Both the position numbers and the translations under genes were made by a program. Of a DNA stretch of 5,199 nucleotides, positions 1 to 5,199 are shown piece by piece; within the stretch, counting starts at the first letter, position 1, and each line of letters starts with the position of its first letter. The notes under the pieces are model-generated. The model searched no databases, was not told the DNA's origin, and saw only the letters and a list, made by a program, of their open reading frames with translations. Source of the DNA: an uncultured Eubacteriales bacterium (GTDB lineage: Bacteria; Bacillota_A; Clostridia; Christensenellales; Aristaeellaceae); the NCBI GenBank assembly GCA_902775835.1, contig CACYNZ010000273.1, positions 1 through 5,199 on the forward strand, given 5' to 3'.

Positions 1-333
1 TACGAGGCGGCGGCCATCGACGGCGCGACGCGGCCGAAGATGATGTGGTATATCACGCTGCCCTGCCTGCTGCCGACGATCGTGCTCCTGGCCACGCTCT
101 CGGTCGGAAACGTCCTGAGCGCGGGCTTCGATCAGATATTCAATCTCTACAATTCCGCGGTCTATGAGACGGGCGACATCATCGATACATACGTTTTCCG
201 CGTGCTTCGTCAGACCGGGGATCCCTCCCAGGCTATGGCGATCGGTCTGTTCCAGTCCGTAATCGGATTCCTGATGGTCTATGGTTCAAACACCCTGGTA
301 AAACGCAAGTTTGGCGACGGCGCATTGTTCTGA
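1..333 (+). CDS. Sugar ABC transporter permease, LplB type (5'-truncated by window edge)
   Basis: Only the last 110 codons are present; frame 1 is open from the first base to the TGA at 331-333. The product is an inner-membrane permease subunit of a CUT1-type carbohydrate importer. The visible part opens with the EAA cytoplasmic loop (YEAAAIDGA, then ITLP about ten residues later), the contact site for the ATPase. Two hydrophobic membrane segments follow, roughly residues 20-40 and 80-98 of the visible part, separated by a stretch with FDQIFNLYN and a YETGDIIDTYVFR motif typical of LplB/YteP proteins (COG4209). It ends in a short basic tail. The second permease begins 13 bases after its stop, so the two are co-transcribed. 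The first 43 codons are almost all G- or C-ending, unlike the rest of the window (see findings). The family call is firm; the transported sugar cannot be read from this gene. Confidence 0.93.
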   Translation, partial: YEAAAIDGATRPKMMWYITLPCLLPTIVLLATLSVGNVLSAGFDQIFNLYNSAVYETGDIIDTYVFRVLRQTGDPSQAMAIGLFQSVIGFLMVYGSNTLVKRKFGDGALF

Positions 334-339
334 AAGGAG
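333..339 (+). promoter_or_regulatory. Ribosome binding site that decides the second permease start
   Basis: AAAGGAG overlaps the stop codon of the first permease. It lies 7 bases before the ATG at 347 but only 1 base before the in-frame ATG at 341, so 347 is the better start. The in-frame TTG at 311, which would give a longer protein, has no such site and lies inside the upstream gene. Confidence 0.75.
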
Positions 340-346
340 CATGAAC

Positions 347-1237
347 ATGCATTCCATAGTCCAGAAACGCAATTTTGCAGATATCCTGATGGTCATTTTT
401 GTCGGCGCTTTCGCAGTCTTCTGCCTGATTCCCATGATCCTGGCCATCTGCGTCTCCTTCAGTGCTGAAGAATCCATCACAAGGTACGGTTACCACTTCA
501 TTCCCACTGCCTGGGATCTGAGTGCATATCGCATGATCTTCAACGGCCAGTCCAGTGTCATGCGCGGATTCCTCATGTCCACTCTGGTGACAGGCATTGG
601 TACACTTCTTGCCGTGGTGATCACCGCCATGTGTGCATACGGACTGGCAAATAAGAGCGTACGCTATCGCGGCCGCGTTTCCTTCTTCTTTTTTGTCACC
701 ATGACCTTCAATGCCGGTCTGGTCCCATGGTACATGATGTGCCTGAACCTCGGCCTTCGGAACAATTTTCTGGCCCTGATCATTCCCAACCTGATTTTCA
801 GCCCATTCAACATGTTCCTCGTCCGCAATTATATGGACGGGCTTCCGGACTCTCTGCGGGAATCCGCAACCCTGGACGGCGCCAATGATGTAACTATCTG
901 CTTCCGCATCTATCTTCCGCTGTCGGTTCCCGCACTGGCCACCGTAACCCTGTTCTATGGACTCGCATACTGGAATGACTGGTTCAATGCCATCATGCTG
1001 GTTGATCGCACCGATCTGTACCCGCTTCAGTATCTGCTTCTGCAGCTTCGGTCCCAGATCCAGATGATCCGTGACATGCAGAGCATCATGGGAGGCATGG
1101 GCAGTGGTGCCAAAGCGCCCAGTGAATCTCTGAAAATGGCAACGTCCATTGTTACCATCGGTCCCATTGTTCTGCTCTATCCGCTCCTTCAGCGCTATTT
1201 CGTCAAGGGTCTCGTAGTCGGTGCTGTCAAGGAATAA
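347..1237 (+). CDS. Sugar ABC transporter permease, LplC/YtcP type
   Basis: A complete 296-residue inner-membrane permease, the partner of the upstream LplB-type subunit in a CUT1-type (COG0395) oligosaccharide importer. About six membrane segments are visible: residues ~13-37, 74-100, 110-131, 139-158, 190-210 and 265-283. The EAA loop lies at about 165-192 (DSLRESATLDGA, then IYLPLSVP), followed by the family's YWNDWF motif at 208-213. The C-terminus (QRYFVKGLVVGAVKE) is the standard LplC/YtcP ending, which confirms that the gene is intact. Length is normal for the family, which usually runs close to 295-305 residues. The start at ATG 347 is chosen from ribosome-binding-site spacing; ATG 341 would add two residues. 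The binding-protein gene follows after 75 bases. LplBC pairs are known to import oligosaccharides such as galacturonides or glycan fragments in other species; here the substrate is inferred only from the downstream enzymes. Confidence 0.96.
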   Translation: MHSIVQKRNFADILMVIFVGAFAVFCLIPMILAICVSFSAEESITRYGYHFIPTAWDLSAYRMIFNGQSSVMRGFLMSTLVTGIGTLLAVVITAMCAYGLANKSVRYRGRVSFFFFVTMTFNAGLVPWYMMCLNLGLRNNFLALIIPNLIFSPFNMFLVRNYMDGLPDSLRESATLDGANDVTICFRIYLPLSVPALATVTLFYGLAYWNDWFNAIMLVDRTDLYPLQYLLLQLRSQIQMIRDMQSIMGGMGSGAKAPSESLKMATSIVTIGPIVLLYPLLQRYFVKGLVVGAVKE

Positions 1238-1312
1238 GTATCCAGGTTGTTCGCCCTGCGTGGGCTTACGATATCCGGCTCGCCGGAAAAAAAACATGAG
1301 GAGGTTTCCCCT
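1238..1312 (+). promoter_or_regulatory. Leader region of the binding-protein gene with strong RBS
   Basis: These 75 bases separate the second permease from the binding-protein gene. They contain GAGGAGG at 1298-1304, 8 bases before the ATG at 1313, one of the strongest ribosome binding sites in the window and in keeping with the high expression expected of a binding protein. A small 5-bp hairpin (TCCGG/CCGGA, 1274-1287) is followed by a run of eight A, not T, so it is not a terminator on this strand. I see no convincing -35/-10 pair. The gene is probably read from the operon promoter upstream of the window. Confidence 0.6.
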
Positions 1313-2797
1313 ATGAAACGTATTCTTGCCCTGGTTCTCGCTTCCATGATGCTCATGGGCCTGATTCCGGCACTCGCGAGTGCTGAATCACTCTCCACCG
1401 TCAAGTATGTCGTACCCGGTTCCGCACCTGCTGCATACGATACCGTGATTGCTAAGGTCAATGAGCAGCTCGCTTCCGAAGGCATTCAGCTGGAAGTCCA
1501 GTACATTCCGTGGGATGTATGGGATCAGAAGATCAATCTCATGCTCTCCACCGGTGAAGCCTTTGACCTGTTCCATGTCATGCAGGACCGCGTCAGCTAT
1601 GCCACCTATTACTCCCGTGGCGGACTGATGGACATTTCTTCCTATATCAAGGAATACGGCAGTGCCATCACATCGACCATTCCGGAGAACGTCATGGAAG
1701 CTGCCTATATCGGTGAAGGCTGCTACATCGTTCCCGCCAACTGGATCGAGCTCGGTGTGGAAGGCACATTCCAGACCAACAAGTATCTGCTGGACAAGTA
1801 TGGCAAGGAAGTACCTGCTACACCCGCAGAGATGCTGGACACACTGGAAGCCATCATCAGCGAATATGATGGTGCTGAAACTCCTTACCTGACCTTCCGT
1901 GGCGGCACGTATGACCCCACCAGTCTGCATTCCACTGTCCTGCACTCCACGTATGACTCCTTCCCCTTCACCGTCAAGGAAAGCATCATCAAAGTAGACC
2001 AGGACGGCACCATCAGCTCCTGGTTTGAGTCAGAAGAATTCAAGAAGGACTGCGAATTCATGCATGAAGCATACACCCGCGGCCTGATTGATCCTGACGT
2101 CCTGTCCATCACCCAGGAACAGATCTCTGACCTGATCCAGCGTGGTATCTATGTCTTCTCCTTTGGCTGCTCTGACTATTACAGTGTGACCAAGAAAGAA
2201 TTCCCTGAGATCGACAAGGATGGCGTGATCGCATGCCGGTTCAATCCGGAAAAGGGTTCTGTCCGTCCCTGGGCTTTCAAGAACGGTAACGCTGTTCCCT
2301 CTACTTCCACCAATCCTGAAGGCGCTGTCAAATTCCTGAACTGGCTCTATTCTTCTCAGGCCAATTATGACCTGTTCTTCTACGGAATCGAAGGCGTCAA
2401 CTATAACGTACCCGCTGAAGGCAAGATTGAAAAGATCATTACAGATTCTTCCGATGCCAACTATTGGGCCTTCTCTGAATGGATGGCCGGCAATATGGCC
2501 CTCGAGCGCACTGCCACCGAGGCCTTCACCAGCCTGATTGAAGCCCAGTACACCACTTCTGATAACGCTCAGAATTCCATCGCCGGTGGTTTCTTCTTTG
2601 ACGCGACCGATGTTCAGGCTGAGTACTCCAACGTGCTCACCGAGCTGGCTGCTGTCATCTCCCCCATCGCTCTGGGTGTTCAGGATTATGAATCCAGTTT
2701 CCCGGCTGCTCTGGAACGTCTGAAGGCTGCCGGTCTGGATAAAGTCATCGAAGCTTACAAGGCACAGTTTGCCGCATACCAGGAAGCCACGAAGTAA
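1313..2797 (+). CDS. Extracellular sugar-binding protein of ABC importer (LplA type, DUF3502 C-terminus)
   Basis: A 494-residue solute-binding protein that would capture the oligosaccharide outside the membrane and deliver it to the two upstream permeases. Residues 1-24 form a clear signal peptide: basic MKR, a hydrophobic core of about 18 residues, then ASA with likely cleavage before E25. There is no cysteine before residue 137, so it lacks the lipobox expected of most Gram-positive binding proteins. The mature part has the usual two-lobe layout: KYVVPGS opening, a GEAFDLFHV segment near 81-89, and the hinge-region motif with VPSTSTNPEGAVKFLNWLY at 328-346 followed by YGIEGVNYNV at 357-366. 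The last ~65 residues (GFFFDATDV from 426; LKAAGLDKVIEAY near 470) match the DUF3502 domain of LplA/YtcQ proteins as I know it. The start at ATG 1313 is fixed by the RBS and signal peptide; an upstream in-frame TTG at 1247 would put 22 non-signal residues in front. A hairpin follows the gene. Confidence 0.95.
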   Translation: MKRILALVLASMMLMGLIPALASAESLSTVKYVVPGSAPAAYDTVIAKVNEQLASEGIQLEVQYIPWDVWDQKINLMLSTGEAFDLFHVMQDRVSYATYYSRGGLMDISSYIKEYGSAITSTIPENVMEAAYIGEGCYIVPANWIELGVEGTFQTNKYLLDKYGKEVPATPAEMLDTLEAIISEYDGAETPYLTFRGGTYDPTSLHSTVLHSTYDSFPFTVKESIIKVDQDGTISSWFESEEFKKDCEFMHEAYTRGLIDPDVLSITQEQISDLIQRGIYVFSFGCSDYYSVTKKEFPEIDKDGVIACRFNPEKGSVRPWAFKNGNAVPSTSTNPEGAVKFLNWLYSSQANYDLFFYGIEGVNYNVPAEGKIEKIITDSSDANYWAFSEWMAGNMALERTATEAFTSLIEAQYTTSDNAQNSIAGGFFFDATDVQAEYSNVLTELAAVISPIALGVQDYESSFPAALERLKAAGLDKVIEAYKAQFAAYQEATK

Positions 2798-2822
2798 TCA
2801 CTGAATTCCATACATCAATCCC

Positions 2823-2857
2823 GCGCGGCGGTTTGTCATGCAAGCCGCCGCGCTTTT
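2823..2857 (+). terminator. GC-rich hairpin with short T-run after the binding-protein gene (partial terminator or mRNA stabiliser)
   Basis: A 13-bp stem pairs 2823-2835 with 2841-2853 (GCGCGGCGGTTTG against CAAGCCGCCGCGC, one G-U pair) around a 5-base loop, TCATG. TTTT follows at 2854-2857 and is then interrupted by C. The stem is very strong but the T-run is short, so leaky termination is likelier than full termination. It lies between the binding-protein gene and the two enzyme genes and is immediately followed by the next gene's RBS. Such elements are known to raise binding-protein mRNA relative to flanking genes, either by attenuation or by blocking 3' exonucleases. The structure is seen directly; its effect is inferred. 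Confidence 0.8.
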
Positions 2858-2858
2858 C

Positions 2859-2864
2859 AGGAGG
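2859..2864 (+). promoter_or_regulatory. Ribosome binding site of the DUF1861 gene, abutting the hairpin
   Basis: AGGAGG lies 8 bases before the ATG at 2873 and 14 bases before the next in-frame ATG at 2879, which favours 2873. It begins two bases after the T-run of the hairpin. A folded hairpin therefore leaves the site exposed but close to the structured RNA, and a ribosome on it would contact the hairpin's 3' arm. Confidence 0.7.
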
Positions 2865-2872
2865 ACAATCGT

Positions 2873-3814
2873 ATGTCAATGAAAGAGAAGAAAGCGCTCT
2901 TTGAGCAGACCTTTCATACCGAAAGCGCTGCCATTCTCACATTTCACGGTACAGAAGGCATGGACGTATATAACTGTTCTGTTCCTTTCACAATGCATGG
3001 GCACCGGTATATCTACGGCCGTGTCGAGAACCGGAAGGAATGGGCGACTTCCTGGGTCTGCCTGTTTGAAGAAACCGGCATGGATGACTGGACCCGCGTG
3101 CCCGAATCCATGATCTATCAGCTGGAAGACCCTTACATTCAGTTTTTCGGTGATGAGCTTGTCATGGGTGGTACACATGTCCGCAAGGAATCCGGGAAAG
3201 TCAAGACCTATTACGGTTACTTTTACCGTGGTACGGATGTCAGTCATCTCCGGTACTTCACCACGGGTCCTGATTTTATGAAGGATATCCGGCTTGTACC
3301 GCTGCAGGACGGACGGATCGGCGTTTTCTCACGTCCCCGGAACAAGGAAATCCAGGAAAAGTATGGTGCCGGTGCCGTGATCGGGTTTGCCACGATCAAC
3401 AGCCTGGATGAGCTCACAGAGGAAGTCATCGCCAACGCCCCGGTCATCGGGAACCTTTTCGGTCAGGGTGAATGGGGTGGATGCAACCAGTGCTATCTTC
3501 TCAAAGATGGGCGGATCGGTATCATCGGTCACAAATCCTATGAGGACCATCTGGCCAGTGGCCAGCGGCTGGCAGTCTACATGAATGTAGCCTTTATCTT
3601 TGATCCTCAGACACATATTGCAACCGAACCCAGCATTATTGCCACACGCTCAAGTTATCCGGATGCACCATGCAAGCTGCCAGAACTGGCCGACTGCGCC
3701 TTCACATCCGGGATTGTACTGCGTCCGGACGGTATGGTTGATCTCTACAGTGGAATCGGTGACGCATATGAAGGGCGTGTTACCATAGAGAACCCCTTCG
3801 GAAATCTGTTGTAA
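2873..3814 (+). CDS. DUF1861 (PF08950) family protein, putative beta-mannoside-active enzyme related to GT108
   Basis: A 313-residue cytoplasmic protein with no signal peptide or membrane segment. I recognise DUF1861 from its run of family motifs: VENRKEWATSWV (51-62), LEDPYIQ (84-90), ELVMGGTHV (95-103), GPDFMKDIRLV (132-142), DGRIGVFSRP (146-155), EWGGCNQ (200-206), DGRIGIIGHK (212-221), ATRSSYP (257-263) and LYSGIGDA (291-298). The regular recurrence of DGRIG-like strands fits a five-bladed beta-propeller, the fold shared with GH130 and the wider GH43/GH32/GH68-like propellers. Acidic residues in the conserved motifs (E52, D86, D138, E200) are candidates for the active centre, but I cannot assign catalysis. 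From established work, Leishmania proteins that I believe belong to this family build and phosphorolyse beta-1,2-mannan (CAZy GT108) and were proposed to derive from Gram-positive bacteria. The GH130 gene begins 14 bases after the stop, which supports a shared mannoside pathway. Family is confident; activity is inference. Confidence 0.85.
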   Translation: MSMKEKKALFEQTFHTESAAILTFHGTEGMDVYNCSVPFTMHGHRYIYGRVENRKEWATSWVCLFEETGMDDWTRVPESMIYQLEDPYIQFFGDELVMGGTHVRKESGKVKTYYGYFYRGTDVSHLRYFTTGPDFMKDIRLVPLQDGRIGVFSRPRNKEIQEKYGAGAVIGFATINSLDELTEEVIANAPVIGNLFGQGEWGGCNQCYLLKDGRIGIIGHKSYEDHLASGQRLAVYMNVAFIFDPQTHIATEPSIIATRSSYPDAPCKLPELADCAFTSGIVLRPDGMVDLYSGIGDAYEGRVTIENPFGNLL

Positions 3815-3818
3815 GGAG
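3813..3818 (+). promoter_or_regulatory. Ribosome binding site of the GH130 gene overlapping the upstream stop codon
   Basis: AAGGAG shares its first two bases with the TAA stop of the DUF1861 gene and lies 10 bases before ATG 3829. Translational coupling of the two enzyme genes is likely. Confidence 0.65.
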
Positions 3819-3828
3819 AGCCGGAATC

Positions 3829-4884
3829 ATGATCCGATGCAGTGAAAACCCACTGGTTACGCCTTCCATGGTACAGCCATGGCTCAAGGGATACACAGTA
3901 GAATGCACATTCAATGCCGGTGTCGCTGAATATCAGGGGCAGACACTACTGCTCCTGCGTGTGGCAGAAAAGCCACCTGCAGCAGAACCGGGATACATGA
4001 ATGTTCCGATACTCGCTAAGCAGGCTTCCGGAATCTGGCAGGTTGAAACCCGTACTCTTAGCCTGAATGATCCTCAGTATGATTTTTCAGACCCCAGAAA
4101 GGTCTTCAGCCATGAAGCCGGTACATACGTCTATCTGACTTCCATCTCCCACCTGCGTCTTGCACGGAGTACAGACGGAATCCATTTTCAGGTTGATCCC
4201 CTGCCCCTGATCTGCCCTGACTGTGCAGCTGAAGCCTTTGGTACCGAAGACGCCCGCATTACGCAGTTCGGGGATACATACTGGATCAATTACACAGCAG
4301 TCTCTCCCAACGGAATCACAACGGCTCTGGCCACCACAAAGGATTTTCATTCCGTACACAAGCACGGGATCGCATTCGTAACGGAGAACCGGGACGTGAC
4401 CATCTTTCCGGAGCGCATCCATGGTGAATTTCACGCGCTTGTGCGTCCGGTTCCAAGGCAGATCGGCAAGGCAAAAATATGGATCGCACGCTCACCGGAT
4501 CTGCTGCACTGGGGAAACTTTGAAGTACTGAACCTGCCGGAGTACGACTGGAGCAATTCCAGAACCGGTGGCGGTGCTGTACCGATCAGGATCCCGGAGG
4601 GCTGGCTGGTACTCTATCACGGTGCGGACCGTGCATCCAACCGATACAGTATGGGTGCCATGCTTCTGGATGCGCAGAATCCGTCGCATATTCTGGCGCA
4701 TTCCCACGAGCCTGTGCTCCGGGCAGAAGCCATCTATGAACGGGAAGGTTTCTATCCCAATGTCGTTTTCAGCTGTGGTGCACTGCTCAGGGAAGACACA
4801 GTATATATGTATTATGGAGCTGCAGACCGCGTAATCGGTCTCGCCACAGCTACAATCAGTGAGATCCTCAGCTCCTGCTCCTAA
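3829..4884 (+). CDS. GH130-family beta-mannoside phosphorylase or beta-mannosidase
   Basis: A 351-residue cytoplasmic protein with the length and motifs of GH130 enzymes, five-bladed beta-propellers that cleave beta-mannosides either with phosphate (giving alpha-mannose 1-phosphate) or with water. Motifs in order: FNAGVAEYQGQ (28-38), LLRVAEKP (42-49), FSDPRKVF (86-93), LTSISHLRLARS.DG (103-117), GTEDARI (138-144), where D141 matches the catalytic Asp of the family, FPERI (193-197), VRP then IWIARSPDLLHWG (217-229), TGGGAVPI (246-253), LVLYHGAD (260-267), FYPNVVFSCG (308-317) and YYGAADRVIGLA (328-339). There is no signal peptide, so the substrate must be imported, consistent with the transporter upstream. 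I cannot separate phosphorylase from hydrolase, or beta-1,2 from beta-1,4 specificity, because that depends on the phosphate-binding basic residues aligned against characterised subfamilies. It is the last gene of the operon; a hairpin follows 5 bases after the stop. Confidence 0.92.
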   Translation: MIRCSENPLVTPSMVQPWLKGYTVECTFNAGVAEYQGQTLLLLRVAEKPPAAEPGYMNVPILAKQASGIWQVETRTLSLNDPQYDFSDPRKVFSHEAGTYVYLTSISHLRLARSTDGIHFQVDPLPLICPDCAAEAFGTEDARITQFGDTYWINYTAVSPNGITTALATTKDFHSVHKHGIAFVTENRDVTIFPERIHGEFHALVRPVPRQIGKAKIWIARSPDLLHWGNFEVLNLPEYDWSNSRTGGGAVPIRIPEGWLVLYHGADRASNRYSMGAMLLDAQNPSHILAHSHEPVLRAEAIYEREGFYPNVVFSCGALLREDTVYMYYGAADRVIGLATATISEILSSCS

Positions 4885-4889
4885 GACTG

Positions 4890-4929
4890 AACAAACCAGT
4901 GTCATCCGTATGGATTCCACTGGTTTGTT
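4890..4929. terminator. Long inverted repeat between convergent genes, likely bidirectional terminator
   Basis: A perfect 12-bp stem pairs 4890-4901 (AACAAACCAGTG) with 4918-4929 (CACTGGTTTGTT). Inside the 16-base loop, ATCC (4904-4907) can pair with GGAT (4912-4915) around GTAT, extending the rod. The 3' arm ends T-rich on either strand (GGTTTGTT) because the repeat is palindromic, so it can serve both the + strand operon and the minus-strand gene. No long separate T-run follows on either side. It sits in the 55-base gap between two convergent stops, where a shared terminator is expected. Confidence 0.82.
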
Positions 4930-4939
4930 ATAAACTGAT

Positions 4940-5199
4940 TTATTGTTTAGGCTCAAGGATATCCAGCACACGTGCCGCCGCATCGCGATCTGTCACAATC
5001 ACACCATGTGGTACAAGCATCAAAACTGTAGCCGGCAACAGCTCCGTAGGTGGTGTTCTGAAAATCCTCTCAACAATCTCCGCCTTATGGGAACCGCCAA
5101 CCTGCAGAATTACCTGTCCGGCATCTAACATATGGCGAACACCCAATGTAATCCCACATGTAAGCTTCATGGATCCTGTAAAGTACTTCTGTCCGACCT
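4940..5199 (-). CDS. nagB: NagB family (glucosamine-6-phosphate deaminase-like), C-terminal part, cut by window edge
   Basis: The minus strand is open from the window edge to a TAA at 4942-4940, giving the last 85 codons. The ATG at 5170 is internal, since coding continues upstream with VGQKYFTGS. The visible part matches the C-terminus of NagB-type sugar-phosphate isomerases/deaminases: CGITLGVRHMLDAGQVIL (the family's ITLGVGTI...A..V.L stretch), GGSHKAEIVERIF (G..KA motif), TPPTELLPATVLMLVPH (the P.T..LPAS.LQLHP motif), then a short valine-rich tail. GlcN6P deaminase converts glucosamine 6-phosphate to fructose 6-phosphate and ammonia. The substrate-binding and catalytic half of the protein lies outside the window, and NagB-like paralogues of other specificity exist, so the exact reaction is not proven. 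It faces the operon and is transcribed separately. Confidence 0.82.
   Translation of the reverse strand, partial: VGQKYFTGSMKLTCGITLGVRHMLDAGQVILQVGGSHKAEIVERIFRTPPTELLPATVLMLVPHGVIVTDRDAAARVLDILEPKQ

Noticed and set aside
311..346. Upstream TTG or ATG (341) starts for the second permease.
   Set aside because: TTG 311 lies inside the first permease gene without an RBS, and ATG 341 is only one base from the AAAGGAG. ATG 347 has normal spacing and gives the usual N-terminus.
1247..1287. Possible promoter (TTGTTC, then TACGAT) and a small hairpin before the binding-protein gene.
   Set aside because: The -35 and -10 matches are poor and only 14 bases apart. The hairpin has a 5-bp stem and is followed by A rather than T, so neither a promoter nor a terminator is supported.
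233..1297. A 354-codon open frame on the minus strand opposite the second permease.
   Set aside because: Its product is rich in His, Gln, Gly and Asp without recognisable motifs, and it lies antisense to a clear LplC-type permease gene. It is a by-product of that gene's codon use.
1247..1312. Longer binding-protein start at TTG 1247.
   Set aside because: It would put 22 polar residues ahead of an otherwise perfect signal peptide, and the strong GAGGAGG points to ATG 1313.
1388..1945. A 185-codon minus-strand open frame inside the binding-protein gene.
   Set aside because: It has no family motifs and is wholly antisense to a gene with a signal peptide and a DUF3502-type C-terminus.
4492..4983. 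A 163-codon minus-strand open frame covering the end of the GH130 gene and the terminator.
   Set aside because: It overlaps the GH130 C-terminal motifs and the NagB-like gene in a different frame, and would run through the terminator stem. It has no recognisable motifs.
4943..5128. A 61-codon plus-strand open frame near the right edge.
   Set aside because: It is antisense to the NagB-like C-terminus, whose motifs are clear on the minus strand.
1..5199. CRISPR arrays, tRNA or rRNA genes, insertion sequences, attachment sites.
   Set aside because: I looked for direct repeats, clover-leaf elements, transposase motifs and terminal inverted repeats and saw none. Coding sequence fills nearly the whole window.

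Overview
This window is a stretch of a carbohydrate-uptake and breakdown locus, most likely from an anaerobic, gut- or rumen-type member of the Bacillota (Clostridia in the broad sense). The reasons are LplB/LplC-type sugar ABC permeases with a DUF3502-type binding protein, strong AGGAGG-like ribosome binding sites before every complete gene, moderate G+C (roughly half by eye), and cytoplasmic glycosidase-fold enzymes directly downstream of the transporter. No finer taxonomy can be supported from the sequence alone.

Layout: positions 1-333 hold the 3' end of a first ABC permease (LplB type). Positions 347-1237 hold the second permease (LplC/YtcP type). Positions 1313-2797 hold a secreted solute-binding protein of the LplA/DUF3502 type. 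A strong GC-rich hairpin with a short T-run (2823-2857) sits between the binding-protein gene and two enzyme genes: a DUF1861 (PF08950) protein at 2873-3814 and a GH130-family protein at 3829-4884. All five genes are on the + strand with short gaps and read as one operon. A long inverted repeat at 4890-4929 closes it. On the other side of that repeat, the minus strand carries the 3' end of a NagB-family (glucosamine-6-phosphate deaminase-like) gene (4940 to the window edge), convergent with the operon.

How the parts may work together: the binding protein captures an oligosaccharide outside the cell and the two permeases import it. The ATPase is not in the window and is probably a shared one encoded elsewhere. 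The DUF1861 and GH130 proteins, neither of which has a signal peptide, would process the imported sugar in the cytoplasm. GH130 enzymes act on beta-mannosides, by phosphorolysis or hydrolysis. To my knowledge DUF1861 is related to the Leishmania beta-1,2-mannan (mannogen) glycosyltransferase/phosphorylases placed in CAZy GT108. The best hypothesis is therefore a beta-mannoside locus, either beta-1,2-manno-oligosaccharides or Man-beta-1,4-GlcNAc from N-glycans; the NagB-like neighbour would fit the second option. The DUF1861/GH130 pair is the most interesting part of the window. A second point of interest is a sharp change in codon use inside the first permease gene.
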